Shown here piece by piece: positions 1 through 10,120 of a stretch of DNA of 64,000 nucleotides (positions are counted from its first letter, which is position 1; each line of letters starts with the position of its first letter). Position numbers and translations under genes: made by a program. This DNA comes from Anthoceros angustus (Eukaryota; Streptophyta; Anthocerotopsida; Anthocerotales; Anthocerotaceae): the NCBI GenBank assembly GCA_010909165.1, contig VJWM01000186.1, positions 62,001-126,000 of the forward strand, given 5' to 3'. The notes under the pieces are model-generated. The model did no database searches. It saw only the letters and a program-made list of their open reading frames with translations, and was not told the origin of the DNA.

Positions 1-136
1 CCCAACCCCAACTTCAGGGGCCCTATGCAACAACCAGATGGCCACAAAAAAGGCAAGGATTTTAAGATGGAAACTCCACATTCTGGATCGAAAACCATGT
101 TCAGTGATCAGTGATGAAATATTCTAGACAATACAC

Positions 137-2470
137 CTTGGAAGAAGCTGCAACTTCCAGTAGCTTGGGTTCACAAAGAGCATGTCAGCCCATGACTGAG
201 CTACAACTGAAATTTAGAGTGGAAGACGAATACTCCCTGCTCATCCCTACCCCAGGGGTTCGGTCACGTGCAAGATCATAATATGAATAATGGGCACATG
301 CAAGCCTCCTGACAGTGCCTTAGCCATTTCCAATCGAAGTGTCTTACAACAATCAAGCTAGTTATGAGATTGAACAAAACCTGGAAGGTGGACAGATCCT
401 TCAATAAAGCCATACAATGCTCTTTCGTCATGCCTCCGAACGTCAACGAATAGTAGTCTTCGCAAAGGAGTTAGATTGCAGACTTCCTTCCTCATCCTGT
501 TAACAAGTAGTGCAGCAACTGCATCCCTGCATTTCAGAAGGAAAAATTTACTCTGTTACGGACATGCTGGAAGATATAGTGTGTAACGAATCATGTGGCA
601 CAATGGGCATGCTTACATCTGAGCTTCCTGCAGAATATCCTGCAGTTCGTCTAGGCTCTACTTCACAGCCCATTCAGGTCAATCAAGAAAGTGCGTTTAT
701 AGCACCAAGCATCATCTTGACGTCTTACGCCCTGAGAATTCAGTCATGCAACAGTCTGAACAGCTTGGGGAGTATGCGGTCAACGGCCCATAATGCTGAC
801 AGCGTTGCAAGAACAATGCACACAGCTCATGGAAACCTCTGCATGTAGTAGCCCCGGATTTTGCAGGCAATGACGTGTCACAGGTAGAAGAAAGGAATCG
901 AAGCTTCATATACACATCGACGCTGAGCCGGACCATGCCAATGGCCACTGGAAATGTATGAGGCACTATGAATACTGGTGAGAGTCATAGGAAACACTTG
1001 AGCAATCTAACTAAGAGAGCCTCAAAAAAGAACCAAGAAATTCTAGCTCCAGGTTCGTTATGGGGAGGCAAGTTCCACAACCAGGGAAAACTATTCAAGT
1101 CACACACAAGCGTTCTGCCACAGAGGATGATCACACAGTGCCGCTACGAGTACTCGACCAGTTGTAGTACCTGCTCTCACATCTGGACTTACCTAGAAAT
1201 TACATTTCTTGATCACACTGGACATACAGCCTACTTGCACTTCTCAACGTTGCTGATTGCAACAACAAACCCTATTCCAGAAGATTGAAAGCGAAGAGAT
1301 TACCTGCTGAGAAGCTTTGCTGGCGAGGCCTCAGGGTTGATAAGAGCCGTAAAGTACGCTGCAAGCCCACCCTCCACAACACAGCACCTGCATACACAGG
1401 CAATCTACCGAACAGTAAGAAAGTGCAAGCGATACAGGGGCCCTTGATGATGAGTTCACTGAGTTCAGTCGCACCACAGATGAAGGAGGCGCCTGACCCA
1501 TTCCCTTATCCAGAGAGGCGATTAAAAAGGATTCCTTGATTAGGTGTTCTGACCAGTAACCTATTCTAAGGTCCTGCTTGTCATGGAATGGTCGTTCCTG
1601 GACAATGTGCGGGAAAGTGGTTCCACATTGAAGTCTCTCCAAGCCCCTCCTAGGTTTTGAACAGTAAGATGGGATGCAAACGCACATGGATCACACATTG
1701 CAGGGTAACGAATACCCGCTGTAGCCGAGTTCCGCAGCCGCAGTTGCTGCTCGCTGCGCTCTTCGTCCTGTGGTCGACAGGAAGAGCAAGAGGTCGCCTC
1801 TGACAGGATGCTTCGCGGATGGGAACCGGCTCTTCCATTGTCTGTTCGAAAACTGTAAGCACAGCTTCAGCTCTAACTCTGCAAAACGCAGCAGATACAC
1901 CTGAGGCAATCCTGGAAACGGACAAGTCCCTCTAATGGTTGCCCAAATAGATCGTTTACCAGGAATGTTGACCAGTCGTACGCTGCAGAGGGAATCGGTT
2001 AGTCCAGCCCTGGGGGACCTCACGTCGATAATCAGATAGGACGTGGAGTCCAAATGCAGCAGCTTTGATAGAGCCACAGGTGAAATTGTGACGAAAAGGG
2101 GCTGGACTACAGGTCTGTGTGGACTGCTCAACTGGGCCTTGCGCTGTGACAGAATGTCTCTGCGCCGCGCTAGAACACTCCGTAACTGTCTCACGCAGAA
2201 AGCCATGAGGGCAATCTGCAGCAGAAACGTGAGCGACCCACCAACATTGTGTACCCGCAGGGCTCCCCTCTCGTCTGTTCCCTTCATATTATGATGAGAT
2301 AATGATCCCGAGCTACCAGAAGCTAGGTCGACCACAGACTCTGCATCATGATGGCTGAAATTTTTCTTAAGATACCTTCTACCGCGCACCGAGGGACCCC
2401 AACGTCGTTTTTCAACCTCGGAGTGCTCGGATGATAGGTCCACTGGCACAGACAAACTGACCAGAGTCAT
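137..2470 (-). CDS. Two-domain rhodanese-like protein, 3' end beyond the window
   Basis: Exons read on the minus strand: 2470-1716, 1387-1304, 526-381, 206-137, then on past the left edge. All resolved introns are GT-AG and phases agree (2, 2, 1, 2). The ATG at 2470 opens a 251-codon first exon with a basic, serine-rich N-terminus and a hydrophobic stretch at residues ~79-94 that could anchor it in a membrane. The first rhodanese domain starts near residue 127 (LIIDVRSP), has the active-site loop LSTTGRRAQRAA, and finishes in exon 2 with CCVVEGGLAAYF. The loop position that is Cys in active sulfurtransferases is Ser232, so this domain is probably catalytically dead. Exon 3 starts a second domain (LLFVDVRRHDERALYG, then FIEGSVHLP); its active site is outside the window. 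Rhodanese-like folds in plastids often act as scaffolds. Localisation here is inference. Exons 3 and 4 are supported by phase and motif only, and an extra exon between 1303 and 527 is possible. Confidence 0.74.
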
Positions 2471-2637
2471 TTCGAAGGGCTGACTTCGCTTCCACAGCTT
2501 GCCGTCTCATCATGCGTCACCTAGTCTAGTCTAGCTTATGTATATGTTCATACTTCACAAGCTGGGTCCCGCGTGCATCAGTCGCAGCAGCTGGGTGGTG
2601 TTGCGCGCCATCCCGGGCAAACCCCGCCTCCGTGGAT
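2471..2637. promoter_or_regulatory. Short divergent promoter between rhodanese gene and TIC22
   Basis: Only 167 bp separate the two start codons, which point away from each other. Both 5' UTRs and both core promoters must fit here or overlap the coding exons. An AT-rich stretch lies near 2537-2550 (ttatgtatatgttcat), but no convincing TATA box can be assigned to either side. Co-regulation of two plastid-related genes is an inference. Confidence 0.45.
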
Positions 2638-4237
2638 ATGGGCGTCACACCTATGCCTTGGGAAACCTGGGCCGCCAACTTCCGGCAGCACCTCCATTGC
2701 GCCTTCAAACTGGGCCTGCAGCCACGTCGCCTTCCGCAGTCCGTCCAGCCCTCTTCTCTCCTGGCCTCTTTGTCTCTGATCACCGGGTCTCCAGGTCCTC
2801 TTCACCGTTTTGACCTGGCCATGAGCATAGAGCAGGTCTCAAGGCGCTTGGATGGTGTCCCTGTCTACACCGTCAGCAACTCTGCCAACGAGTTCGTCCT
2901 GGTGTCTGACCTCAACAGCCAGAAGTCGCTTGGCGTTTTCTGCTTCCGACATGAGGATGCAGAAGCTCTCCTTTCACAGGTTGTACACTTCGCAAACAAC
3001 TGAACCTCCGTTTTCGTTTGCTGGTCAACAGGCGGCCTTACTTCAGAACGGTTGCGCAGGTGAAAGACCGGGAGCCTGTTTTGGGACGGGGTGCCAAAGT
3101 CGTGGCGGTGTCTCTTGACAAGGTAGCCCAAGGTGCCAGATTTTGGGAAGTCTGCAAATATACGGTGAACACAAATGGGAACATGAACACGAACGAATTA
3201 CTGAACGAATACCCGTCCCGGTTGATGCGTAGGTTTACCAGCTAAACACAGAGGGCATTGCATTCAGGTTCCTGCCAGATCCACGTCAGGTGAAAAATGC
3301 TCTCGAGGTAGGTTGTGGCCTGTAAAGTTGCCGTTGTATATGTTCTGACTCTTCCCTTGAGACCTTCTGACTATGACCCTCAAGTTCCAGGCACGAGCGA
3401 AAACGGGGGATCCAGGAAGGTCGTTCGATGGCGTGCCTGTCTTCCAGGTAGGGGCTTAACCTACTTCCCTCAAAGTCTTTCTTTGCACTCTACCCTACTT
3501 TGTTGCAGCGTAAATGAACTAGTTGGGGATTAAACCATGGCAAGGGGAGGCTTTCCTGCTGCGAAATGTCTAAGCAAAGGCTGTTACAGCTCCATGTTGA
3601 TCTCCTCTGTGCAGTCAGGGAACTTGATCCTACGGAGCAACAATCGACGCTTCTGCCCTATTTTTTTCTGCAGGGTTAGTCTACGTATCCTGCTTTGTCT
3701 GCTGCTGTTACTTATTATTTACACCCTGTGGCAACGAATTCAGCTTCAGGGTATGGTTGTGTTTACGCTAGTTTTAAAGTTTGACCTCCTGTTATGCAGG
3801 AGGACCTTGAAGGGGCACTAACTCGAGCCTTCAAGCAGCAGCAGCGGGTGAACCCGTTGTTAAGAGTAAATACTGATATTCAGGTACTTCGTTGTAGTTC
3901 GGTTGACGGTTGCCAACCGTAGAGATTGGACCTACCTATCTCAGTAGGTCTGGTCATGTCGCTGAGACATCGATTTCAATGTTTCGTAGGTGGGAAGCTT
4001 TGAGGATGTTTTGAAGCGAATGGAGGTACGCATCACCCCTGTCTAACAGTCTTTGGTCAAAACACCTGGACATAAAATGTCTGGACTGACGCAGTTGTCT
4101 TTGTCATGCACTTGCAGAGCAGTAACGAAAGTTCAGGGTGGGCAGATCTTGTTTTTGTTCCTCCGGGTATGGATGCATTCTCAATCCTCGGCAGAGGTCT
4201 ATCTCAGGCGAGAACCTCTGAATCAGTCACCACTTGA
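2638..4237 (+). CDS. TIC22: TIC22-family chloroplast import protein, complete, 8 exons
   Basis: Exons: 2638-2979, 3060-3122, 3233-3307, 3391-3447, 3615-3674, 3800-3883, 3990-4025, 4118-4237 (TGA at 4235). Seven introns of 80-167 bp are all GT-AG and all phase 0, giving 278 residues, close to land-plant TIC22. Family landmarks in order: N-terminal MPWETWAANFRQHL; RLDGVPVYTVSNSANEFVLV; KSLGVFCFRHEDAEALL; GAKVVAVSLDKVYQLN; GIAFRFLPDPRQVKNALE; SFDGVPVFQSGNLIL; the RPVFF-like RFCPIFF; EDLEGALTRAFKQQQRVNPLL; and the C-terminal GWADLVFVPPGMDAF. TIC22 proteins work in the chloroplast intermembrane space, receiving preproteins between the TOC and TIC translocons. The N-terminus is short and rich in Ser/Pro/Leu, in keeping with a targeting region. 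The ATG at 2638 is the first in frame after the divergent promoter. No frame damage was seen, unlike the transposon block to the right. Confidence 0.93.
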
Positions 4238-4700
4238 GATCCAGTTAGATCACGTGTTGATTTCGATCTTGCTCTGGTCTATGCCGCTCTGGTCTATGCC
4301 GCTTATGCGATTACAACCTCCTCTCTTTCGGCTCCCGCCCCTAAACCTCTTCAATTGTGATCTTTTAACTTGAGGTCTTGGGAACAATTCCACAAACAGG
4401 CGTTCGGTGCGTTTCTTAAAAACGGGATGACATAAACAGAAGGGTCTATTTTGTGCGTCTAAGAGATGAGAGTGTATGTTTGAGACGAGAGTGTATGTAT
4501 ATGATCAAATGGCTTAGGCCAAATGGACACACATTTATAAGAACGCCGTGATTAAGCATCCTGAGCTTAGATCGGTACTTAGATGGGGTGCCTAAAGGGA
4601 GTGGATGCCCTTGGTGCAAGTAGCTTAGGCACACCATGGTACAAGTTGTCAAGTACCAAGTCCCATGACGGAAATCCATCCTTAGTGGACTCAAATAAAA
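4238..4700 (+). other. TIC22 3' flank, no gene seen
   Basis: Non-coding by inspection. Contains short direct repeats (gctctggtctatgcc twice near 4270-4300; gagagtgtatgt twice near 4469-4500) and an AAATAAAA stretch at ~4693-4700 that could act as a polyadenylation signal if the 3' UTR is that long. Confidence 0.4.
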
Positions 4701-4729
4701 TTCTTCTTCTTCTTCTTCTTCTTCTTCTA
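4701..4729. repeat. TTC microsatellite
   Basis: Nine uninterrupted TTC triplets follow directly on an AAATAAAA stretch. Confidence 0.95.
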
Positions 4730-4839
4730 TGAGAGCGAAGTGCGAGCGTGCGAGTCGGGGTGGAACTAGGCTTTTCAGACCTCGCCGAGCTCCGCTGCTC
4801 GAATGGGGAGCAAGAGATCACCCGAGACGAGAGGCCCGC

Positions 4840-5076
4840 GCAAGTCCAAGACCGACTGAGCAGTGTTGCGTAGGTCCAAGAACGACGGAGCTGTGTCGCG
4901 CAGGTCCAAGATCGACGAGCTGTCGCTGCAGTCCAAGATCGACGGAGTGTGAGTCCAAGATCGACGGATATGTCATGCGTCCAAGATCGACGAGTTATGA
5001 GTCCAAGATCCGTGTCGCGCGGGTCCAAGATCGACGGAGCTGTGTCGCGCGGGTCCAAGATCGACGGAGCGGTGTG
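4840..5076. repeat. Minisatellite with core GTCCAAGATCGACGGAG
   Basis: At least eight degenerate units of about 17-32 bp share the core GTCCAAGATCGACGG, often followed by GCTGTGTCGCGCGG. Unit length varies because the spacer varies. Short open frames cross it on both strands because the unit lacks stops; I do not consider them genes. Confidence 0.85.
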
Positions 5077-5334
5077 TACTGAAGTGGAAGATACTGCGGA
5101 TGGGCGCCCCGAAACGAAGGATCACACCCCGACGGTCATGAGTGAACAAAGCTTCAACGGGGAGGATTCTCCACTTTCACCCGACGACCTTCAGTCTCAC
5201 GATGGCGGTTTCGAGGGAGCCGTCGTACCATTGGCAAAGGGACGGTGGGTTCGCTGCGAGCCTCCTCATCCTGCAGCCGGATCATCCAGGTATTGGCATT
5301 AATCCATAATCGGAAAGGAGGAAAAGATGACTCC

Positions 5335-5490
5335 GAAGAGTCAGTTCCTGCAGAGGCAAGGGAGCAGCAGCAGCCATAATGGAGATCCGAGAGCCAGCAG
5401 AGGCAAGGGAGCCAGCAGCAGAAATGAAGGAGATCCGAGAGCCAGCAGAGGCAAGGTAGCCAGCAGCCATGATGAAGATCCGAGATGTGG
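5335..5490. repeat. Minisatellite, AGCAGAGGCAAGG / GAGATCCGAGAGCC units
   Basis: Three degenerate units of roughly 45-60 bp built from CAGAGGCAAGG, GAGCCAGCAGCAG and GATCCGAGA blocks. The flanks 5077-5334 and 5491-5694 show no recognisable gene. Confidence 0.75.
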
Positions 5491-5694
5491 GACGGCGGTG
5501 GGTGGGGGAAAGTCAGGGTTGTCAATCCAGGTCTAGACCGCGCGATTCCCACCGCACCGGCACTCATATCACAGCAATGCTCTTCTTAAAATTCGGGATC
5601 CAGAGCAATCCCAGACGACAGACACACCTGACGGAAACAAGCCGCACCTTGAGCTGCAGCTCTGAGACCCCGCGGGCGAGAATCGAGCATGGCA

Positions 5695-6775
5695 AAGCGC
5701 GGTGAGGTCACCTCAACCCTTCTTGACCGAATTGCTTAGGGCTTACTTTTCGAAGTCAAGTCAGTACCACTTCCAACCTTTTAGTTCCATCCACGGGCGA
5801 CACATTCTGCAAGTGAATCTTAAATTCAAAAATTTGATATCTCTTGGCGAAGTTCTCGCTAAAGTCACATCTCCTCTCGAGCTGCCAATTGCTCGATAAG
5901 AGCCTTGTTATCCCGAATGTAATAGTTCATCTCATGTTGCTTCGTCTCAACACTCTTTTCCAAGTGCTCCACTTGAGCCTCCATCCTCATAATATCCTCC
6001 TGCCGCTGGGTTTCCGCTCCTACCTGCAATTTCCTTTGCTTGATAGGTCCTTGTCTTTTCCGTCTCCGTCTTCAAGAATTCAACTCTGCCTGTTATGATT
6101 TGAAACGAAATTCTCCTCCAAAGTTCCTCGCGAGTCCTTACACTTGTGTCTCCGATTTGGGAGCTTTTCCTTCACAATTTCCTCGCAATCCTGCCACGCC
6201 TCACCCTTCCTATCGCTCGTGCAAAGTTAGGGAGGTGTGGTTTGCCCCCTTGCACCTCGTTTCCTTTCCCTCTTTCTCTTTTTCTTCCTGCACTTCCTCT
6301 TGGCGTCCTGCTGCCTTTTCTCCTCCGTTGCCCAACTTGCGCCCTTCCTCTTCAGCCCAGCATGGGCGTGTGTACGGCACAATGGTGTGTGGGGGTCTCT
6401 TTGAGCTCGCGATGTGGCGGCGCCTTCCTGCAGTGAGGCCGTCTCCTTGAGTTTCTGAGATATGGCCTCCTGCAGGCACCTGCAGCCACTTTTATAAGTC
6501 ATCCAAGAGTTAGAAAAAGTAATTACCATTCTATCCTGCCCTTGGATGTATGCCACGTGGCCCCTCTCCCACCATCGATGTTAGTTTCCTAATTTCCTTA
6601 TACTAAAATACCTTTTTCTCCTATTTTCCTAATTTCTATTTGCTGAAAATTAGCCTCTAATTTCCTAATTACCTATTTTGGCCTATTTATCTAGTCCATT
6701 AAAAGACCCTATATATAGCAAGCCTATCCTGCCTAAAACATAAGCTACTTTCCTTAGAAACCTATCTCCTACCGA
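5695..6775 (-). mobile_element. Inverted, internally deleted copy of the 50-53 kb element
   Basis: The reverse complement of this stretch aligns by eye with 50385-~51000 and then ~52590-52860, so about 1.6 kb is missing, with the junction near 6085-6125. Clear anchors are the AT-rich segment 6560-6775 (against 50385-50620), including CTATATATAGCAAGCCTAT, and GCTCGAGAGGAG/CAATTGGCAGCTCG near 5870-5890 (against 52790-52810). On the minus strand, 6479-6227 encodes a basic, Lys/Glu-rich segment like the one at 50657-50890. No open gene remains. The right edge at 6775 (CTCCTACC) abuts the gypsy pol remnant directly. Confidence 0.75.
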
Positions 6776-6784
6776 CGTCAATTA

Positions 6785-7560
6785 CAGGATGTGCTCGAAG
6801 TTTATCACTCTCCTCGACCAGTTACAGCCCTGGAGAAAGCCCCATGGTTTGCTACCAATGAGGTGGGTTATCCGCGACGTACGTTGCCTACCCTTGTTAG
6901 TTTCCCAGGGTCTTATGCGTATCGTGGAAGGCCGGGATTATTCTTTGCATTCGAGACTCGCGTTGGGAGGAACCCCTTGAAGGCGGGGAACACATTATGG
7001 GGTTTGCGACTCACGATGCTGCCGCTCCTGGTGTTTCTATTGCTCAGCGATGTGCTGCTTTGGGTCGCGCCATGGATTTACATGTTGTGACATGGCTCGT
7101 CAGCATCTGTTTGGCTTTCCAACTTTTTGCTGGTTCTGGCTTTTGTGGCTTTGTCGGTCGGCAGTCGCGCTTGTGTCATCCAGATGTTGTTCATACGCCT
7201 TTTCGCTTTAGCTGCCCTTTTTTAGCTGGAGGCGGGGAGTATGCATTTAGAGATCATCGTTTCCAGCTTGGTGATGATCTGATCGACTCGTTGCGTTATC
7301 GAAGCAATCGAGGCTAAGGCGGTGGCTCGATTTCCGGTGGAAGATGGGTCCGATTGACAAATGATCAGCGGCGATTGCTTATTCTTGATAACATATCAAG
7401 ATTGTTTTGCGTTTTCGATGAAGGACCTTGGTACTGCGTTATGAAGTTCGTGCGGTGACAACTAATGAGCCCATCTACCGGCGTCTTACGGGCTCGATCT
7501 GCGAGAATGGGAAATAGTCGATAAGCGGCGAGGCTGTATGAGGCGGGGCGATTCGACCAT
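6785..7560 (+). pseudogene. Gypsy polyprotein N-terminal region, frameshifted
   Basis: Consecutive open segments in shifting frames read VLEVYHSPRPVTALEKAPWF, then FETRVGRNPLKAG, then GFATHDAAAPGVSIAQRCAALG, and lastly GDDLIDSLRYRSNRG. A further segment near 7450-7500 reads VRAVTTNEPIYRRLTGS, just before the RT. I infer that this is the region upstream of RT in an algal-type gypsy polyprotein. No zinc knuckle or protease motif is seen, so it is not assigned to gag or protease. Confidence 0.55.
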
Positions 7561-7599
7561 CCGACTACTGCAATTTCTTCCTCCTAAGAAGATCGGGGT

Positions 7600-8810
7600 T
7601 TATGGACAGAGAAACGCATGTGTGGTGATTACCGACCAATCAATGCTGTGACGGCTCAAGATCGTTATCCGATGCCCATACCAGAGGAGCTATTTGATAG
7701 CATCGAACAGTCAGCATTCTTCTCTGTTCTCGACTTGCGGCAAGGGTTCAACCAGGTGCCAATGGTTGAAGAAGACATAAAAAAGACAGCATTTCATGGC
7801 TCGCAGCAGCTATGGGAATGGTTGTTTATGCTGTTTGGGTTTGAAATGCACTGTTACATTTCAGCGTATCATGGACAAGGTATTGTCCGGGCTCTCATCT
7901 TTGCTATATTGATGATGTGCTCGCACGGCAAGGATTTTGAGGCTCATTTGAGGCATTTAGAGGATCTATTTTGCAGCTCCATGAGCGGGACTCAAATGCC
8001 ATCCCTAAGTGTGAGCTGGGCATGGATCTGTCCTATTTGGGACATAGGATTGTGCCTAACGGTATCATGCCACACGCAAAGGTTCAAGCTGTGTTAGAGG
8101 TACCTGTTCCGTCTGGTGTGTCGGAATTGCGCTCCTACCTGGGATTGTGTAACTACAACCGAATTTACATTCGAGATTTTAGCAGCCTTGCTAAGCCACT
8201 TAACAACCTGCTGCGCAAGGACGTGACTTGGGATTGGACGGAGGACTGCCAACAGGCATTTGAATTGTTGAAGAAACAGGCTGGCGCTGATGGCCCGGCG
8301 ATTCGAGAAGCCATTTGTGCTTCATACGGATTAGTCGATTAGGTATTGGGTGTGCTTGCACAACTGACGAAGAAGGACATGAGCGTGTTATCGCTTATGC
8401 GTCCGCATGTAACAACGGGGCCGAGCAATTATCCTAGCTATGAAGGGAGTGTTTGGCATGATTTGCATTTGCCATTTGACCTTCTGGTATCCATTTACTT
8501 TGGTGACTGACCATCAGCCTTTGCGTTGGCTTATGACAAATACTAAGCTCAGTGGCAAGGTCGCAAGGTGGGCAATGACATTGCAGGATTATGATTTCCA
8601 AGTTGTTCATTGCCCTGGCATCATGCACCAGAATGCGGATGTGCTTTCTCGACATCCCCAACTTTGTGATGAGGATGTGACGTGTGCTAGGCAGGACCAT
8701 GACGAGGTCATGGGTCAAGTTTCTTATACAGCAGCAACATGTTTGCGGAATCTATGTGTGGGACATGGAGAACCTCTGCGATTTGACATGCGACATATGG
8801 GAAGATGATC
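7600..8810 (+). pseudogene. Gypsy reverse transcriptase and RNase H, frameshifted
   Basis: The RT fingers/palm segment is clear: MCGDYRPINAVTAQDRYPMP, then FFSVLDLRQGFNQVP and KKTAFHGSQQLWEWLFM. The catalytic Y-I-D-D is encoded at 7905-7916 but in a different frame from the preceding segment, so at least one indel lies in between. The thumb and connection follow (YLGHRIVPNGIMPHAKVQA; ELRSYLGLCNYNRIYIRDFS). RNase H sequence includes VTDHQPLRWLMTNTKL and ends with HCPGIMHQNADVLSRHPQL (8608-8664). In a working element RT/RNase H copies genomic RNA into DNA within the capsid. As written it cannot give a full protein. Confidence 0.92.
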
Positions 8811-8859
8811 ATCTGTCACGGTTTCTTCAAATGGATTGTTTCTGCTGATTGCACTGCAC

Positions 8860-9600
8860 TTCAGAGATCGGATCTGACGAGCAGCCGGTATCGTTGGAAA
8901 GATGGCTATTTGATCCGCACCTTGTCTGGGGCTCGGTGCCGGTTCACGCACACATGACCGAGTAGCTTTGGTCATGCGTGCTCATTCTGACATGGGTCAC
9001 TTTGGGGTCAAGCGAACATATAGTTTATTGTCTCCTCATTTCCATTGGTTTGGGATGTATGCTCAAGTGCGTGACGTGGTGGCGTGCTGCGAACAGTGTG
9101 ACAGAGTGAAGTCTTCTTTTAACATCAAGCCGTCGGAGCTGCAGCCATTACCCATTATGGGTTTGTTTTACAGATGGTCTTGTGATCTTATAGGAGATTT
9201 GCCCAGGACGCCTCGTAACGTGTATGTGATGGTGATGGTGGAACATTTTTCCAAGTGGGCCGAAATTGTGGCTCTACCGGACAAGTCATCCAGAAGCACT
9301 TCTCAGGCCTTCTTGCAGCATGTTCTCAGTCGCTTTGGTAGCTGTGCAGAGTGTTTGACGGATCAAGGCACAATTCGGGAGAATTCCAAGATCCATTAGA
9401 CTTGCATTCATCGATCACCGATGCACTAGCGAGACCATCCTCAAGCGACGGTTTGGTGAGCGACTTGTTCGAGACCATCAAACAAGGGCTACGTAAGTTG
9501 TTGCTCAGGATGTCTAAGACAGGCTGGGATTTGGCTTTGCCATATGTGGCTATGGGGTACCGTATGAGCAAACACGCTTAGCTCACTTTTCACCGTATTT
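8860..9600 (+). pseudogene. Gypsy integrase, frameshifted
   Basis: The HHCC zinc-binding module is present (H-S-D-M-G-H...ACCEQCDRVKSSF, ~8980-9115). The catalytic core starts with WSCDLIGDLPRT (first Asp) and continues FSKWAEIVALPDKS. The second Asp lies in LTDQGT at ~9355-9372, after which the frame breaks; the downstream part (KTGWDLALPYVAMGYRMSKH) resumes from ~9510. The core is therefore recognisable but not continuous. Integrase joins the cDNA ends to host DNA. Confidence 0.88.
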
Positions 9601-10120
9601 CTCTTGTTTGGACGAGATCCGGTTCCCTTGCCATTGCCAAGGAAATGAACCGGTGGTCCGGTGGATGATCCGACCACTTGGGCTAAGGTTGTTGGCGATA
9701 GGCGGTGTTGTTTTAGCGAGCCATGCCTATGGCGATGGCGAATTTGAAAATTGCTCAGCACTAGGACTCTTTACGTTATGCTTACACCAGGAGTGGACAT
9801 TTTCGACCTAAGATGAGGAAGTTCCATGTTGGCGATTATGTTTATCTTCAGCGACAAGCGCATTAGAACCTTCTACTAACGCTTGCTGCGTGTGAAGGAA
9901 CTTCGACCCAGCGGTGTGTTGGTGCTACAAGGAGCAGATGGCCGGACTATACAAGACCACATGACCAATTGTGCTCCTTGCCATCTTCCTAATTTTGATC
10001 CCACGATTGTTACAGCAAATTGGGTGCCACCTAGTGATTATCCATGTCAAGTTTGTCAACGGGTGGATGACCCTGAGCTCATGTTGCTTTGTGATGGTTG
10101 TAACGGAGGCTTCCATTTGT
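9600..10120 (+). pseudogene. Gypsy integrase C-terminal region with truncated PHD finger
   Basis: After a LLFGRDP-type motif (~9604) and a segment reading MRKFHVGDYVYLQRQ (~9812), the open frame 9883-10122 reads LRVKELRPSGVLVLQGADG, then NCAPCHLPNFDPT, then YPCQVCQRVDDPELMLLCDGC followed by NGGFHL. The C-x2-C, C-x2-C and His spacing is that of a PHD finger (C4HC3). It ends after the His because the sequence runs into another element, so the last Cys pairs are absent. PHD fingers bind histone H3 tails, and a pol-linked one would be expected to guide integration. That role is inference. Confidence 0.8.

Larger units (their letters stand above)
6776..10120 (+). mobile_element. Degenerate Ty3/gypsy retrotransposon without visible LTRs
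   Basis: Pol-type domains occur in the order N-terminal region, reverse transcriptase, RNase H, integrase, C-terminal segment with PHD motif, which is the gypsy order. It starts abruptly at the edge of the inverted element (6775) and stops against an opposite-strand gypsy RT fragment near 10120, so both ends are truncated. Frameshifts and stops occur throughout. Confidence 0.9.

Noticed and set aside
2526-2805. Minus-strand frames opposite TIC22 exon 1
   Set aside because: Shadow frames over a well-supported coding exon.
4579-5058. Minus-strand frame of 159 codons with SWT repeats
   Set aside because: It is the translation of the GTCCAAGATCGACGG minisatellite plus the TTC run; both strands are open for the same reason.
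7905-7916. Treating the first gypsy pol as possibly functional
   Set aside because: The YIDD motif is out of frame with the upstream RT segment and the integrase core is split, so it is degenerate as written, although sequence errors cannot be excluded.
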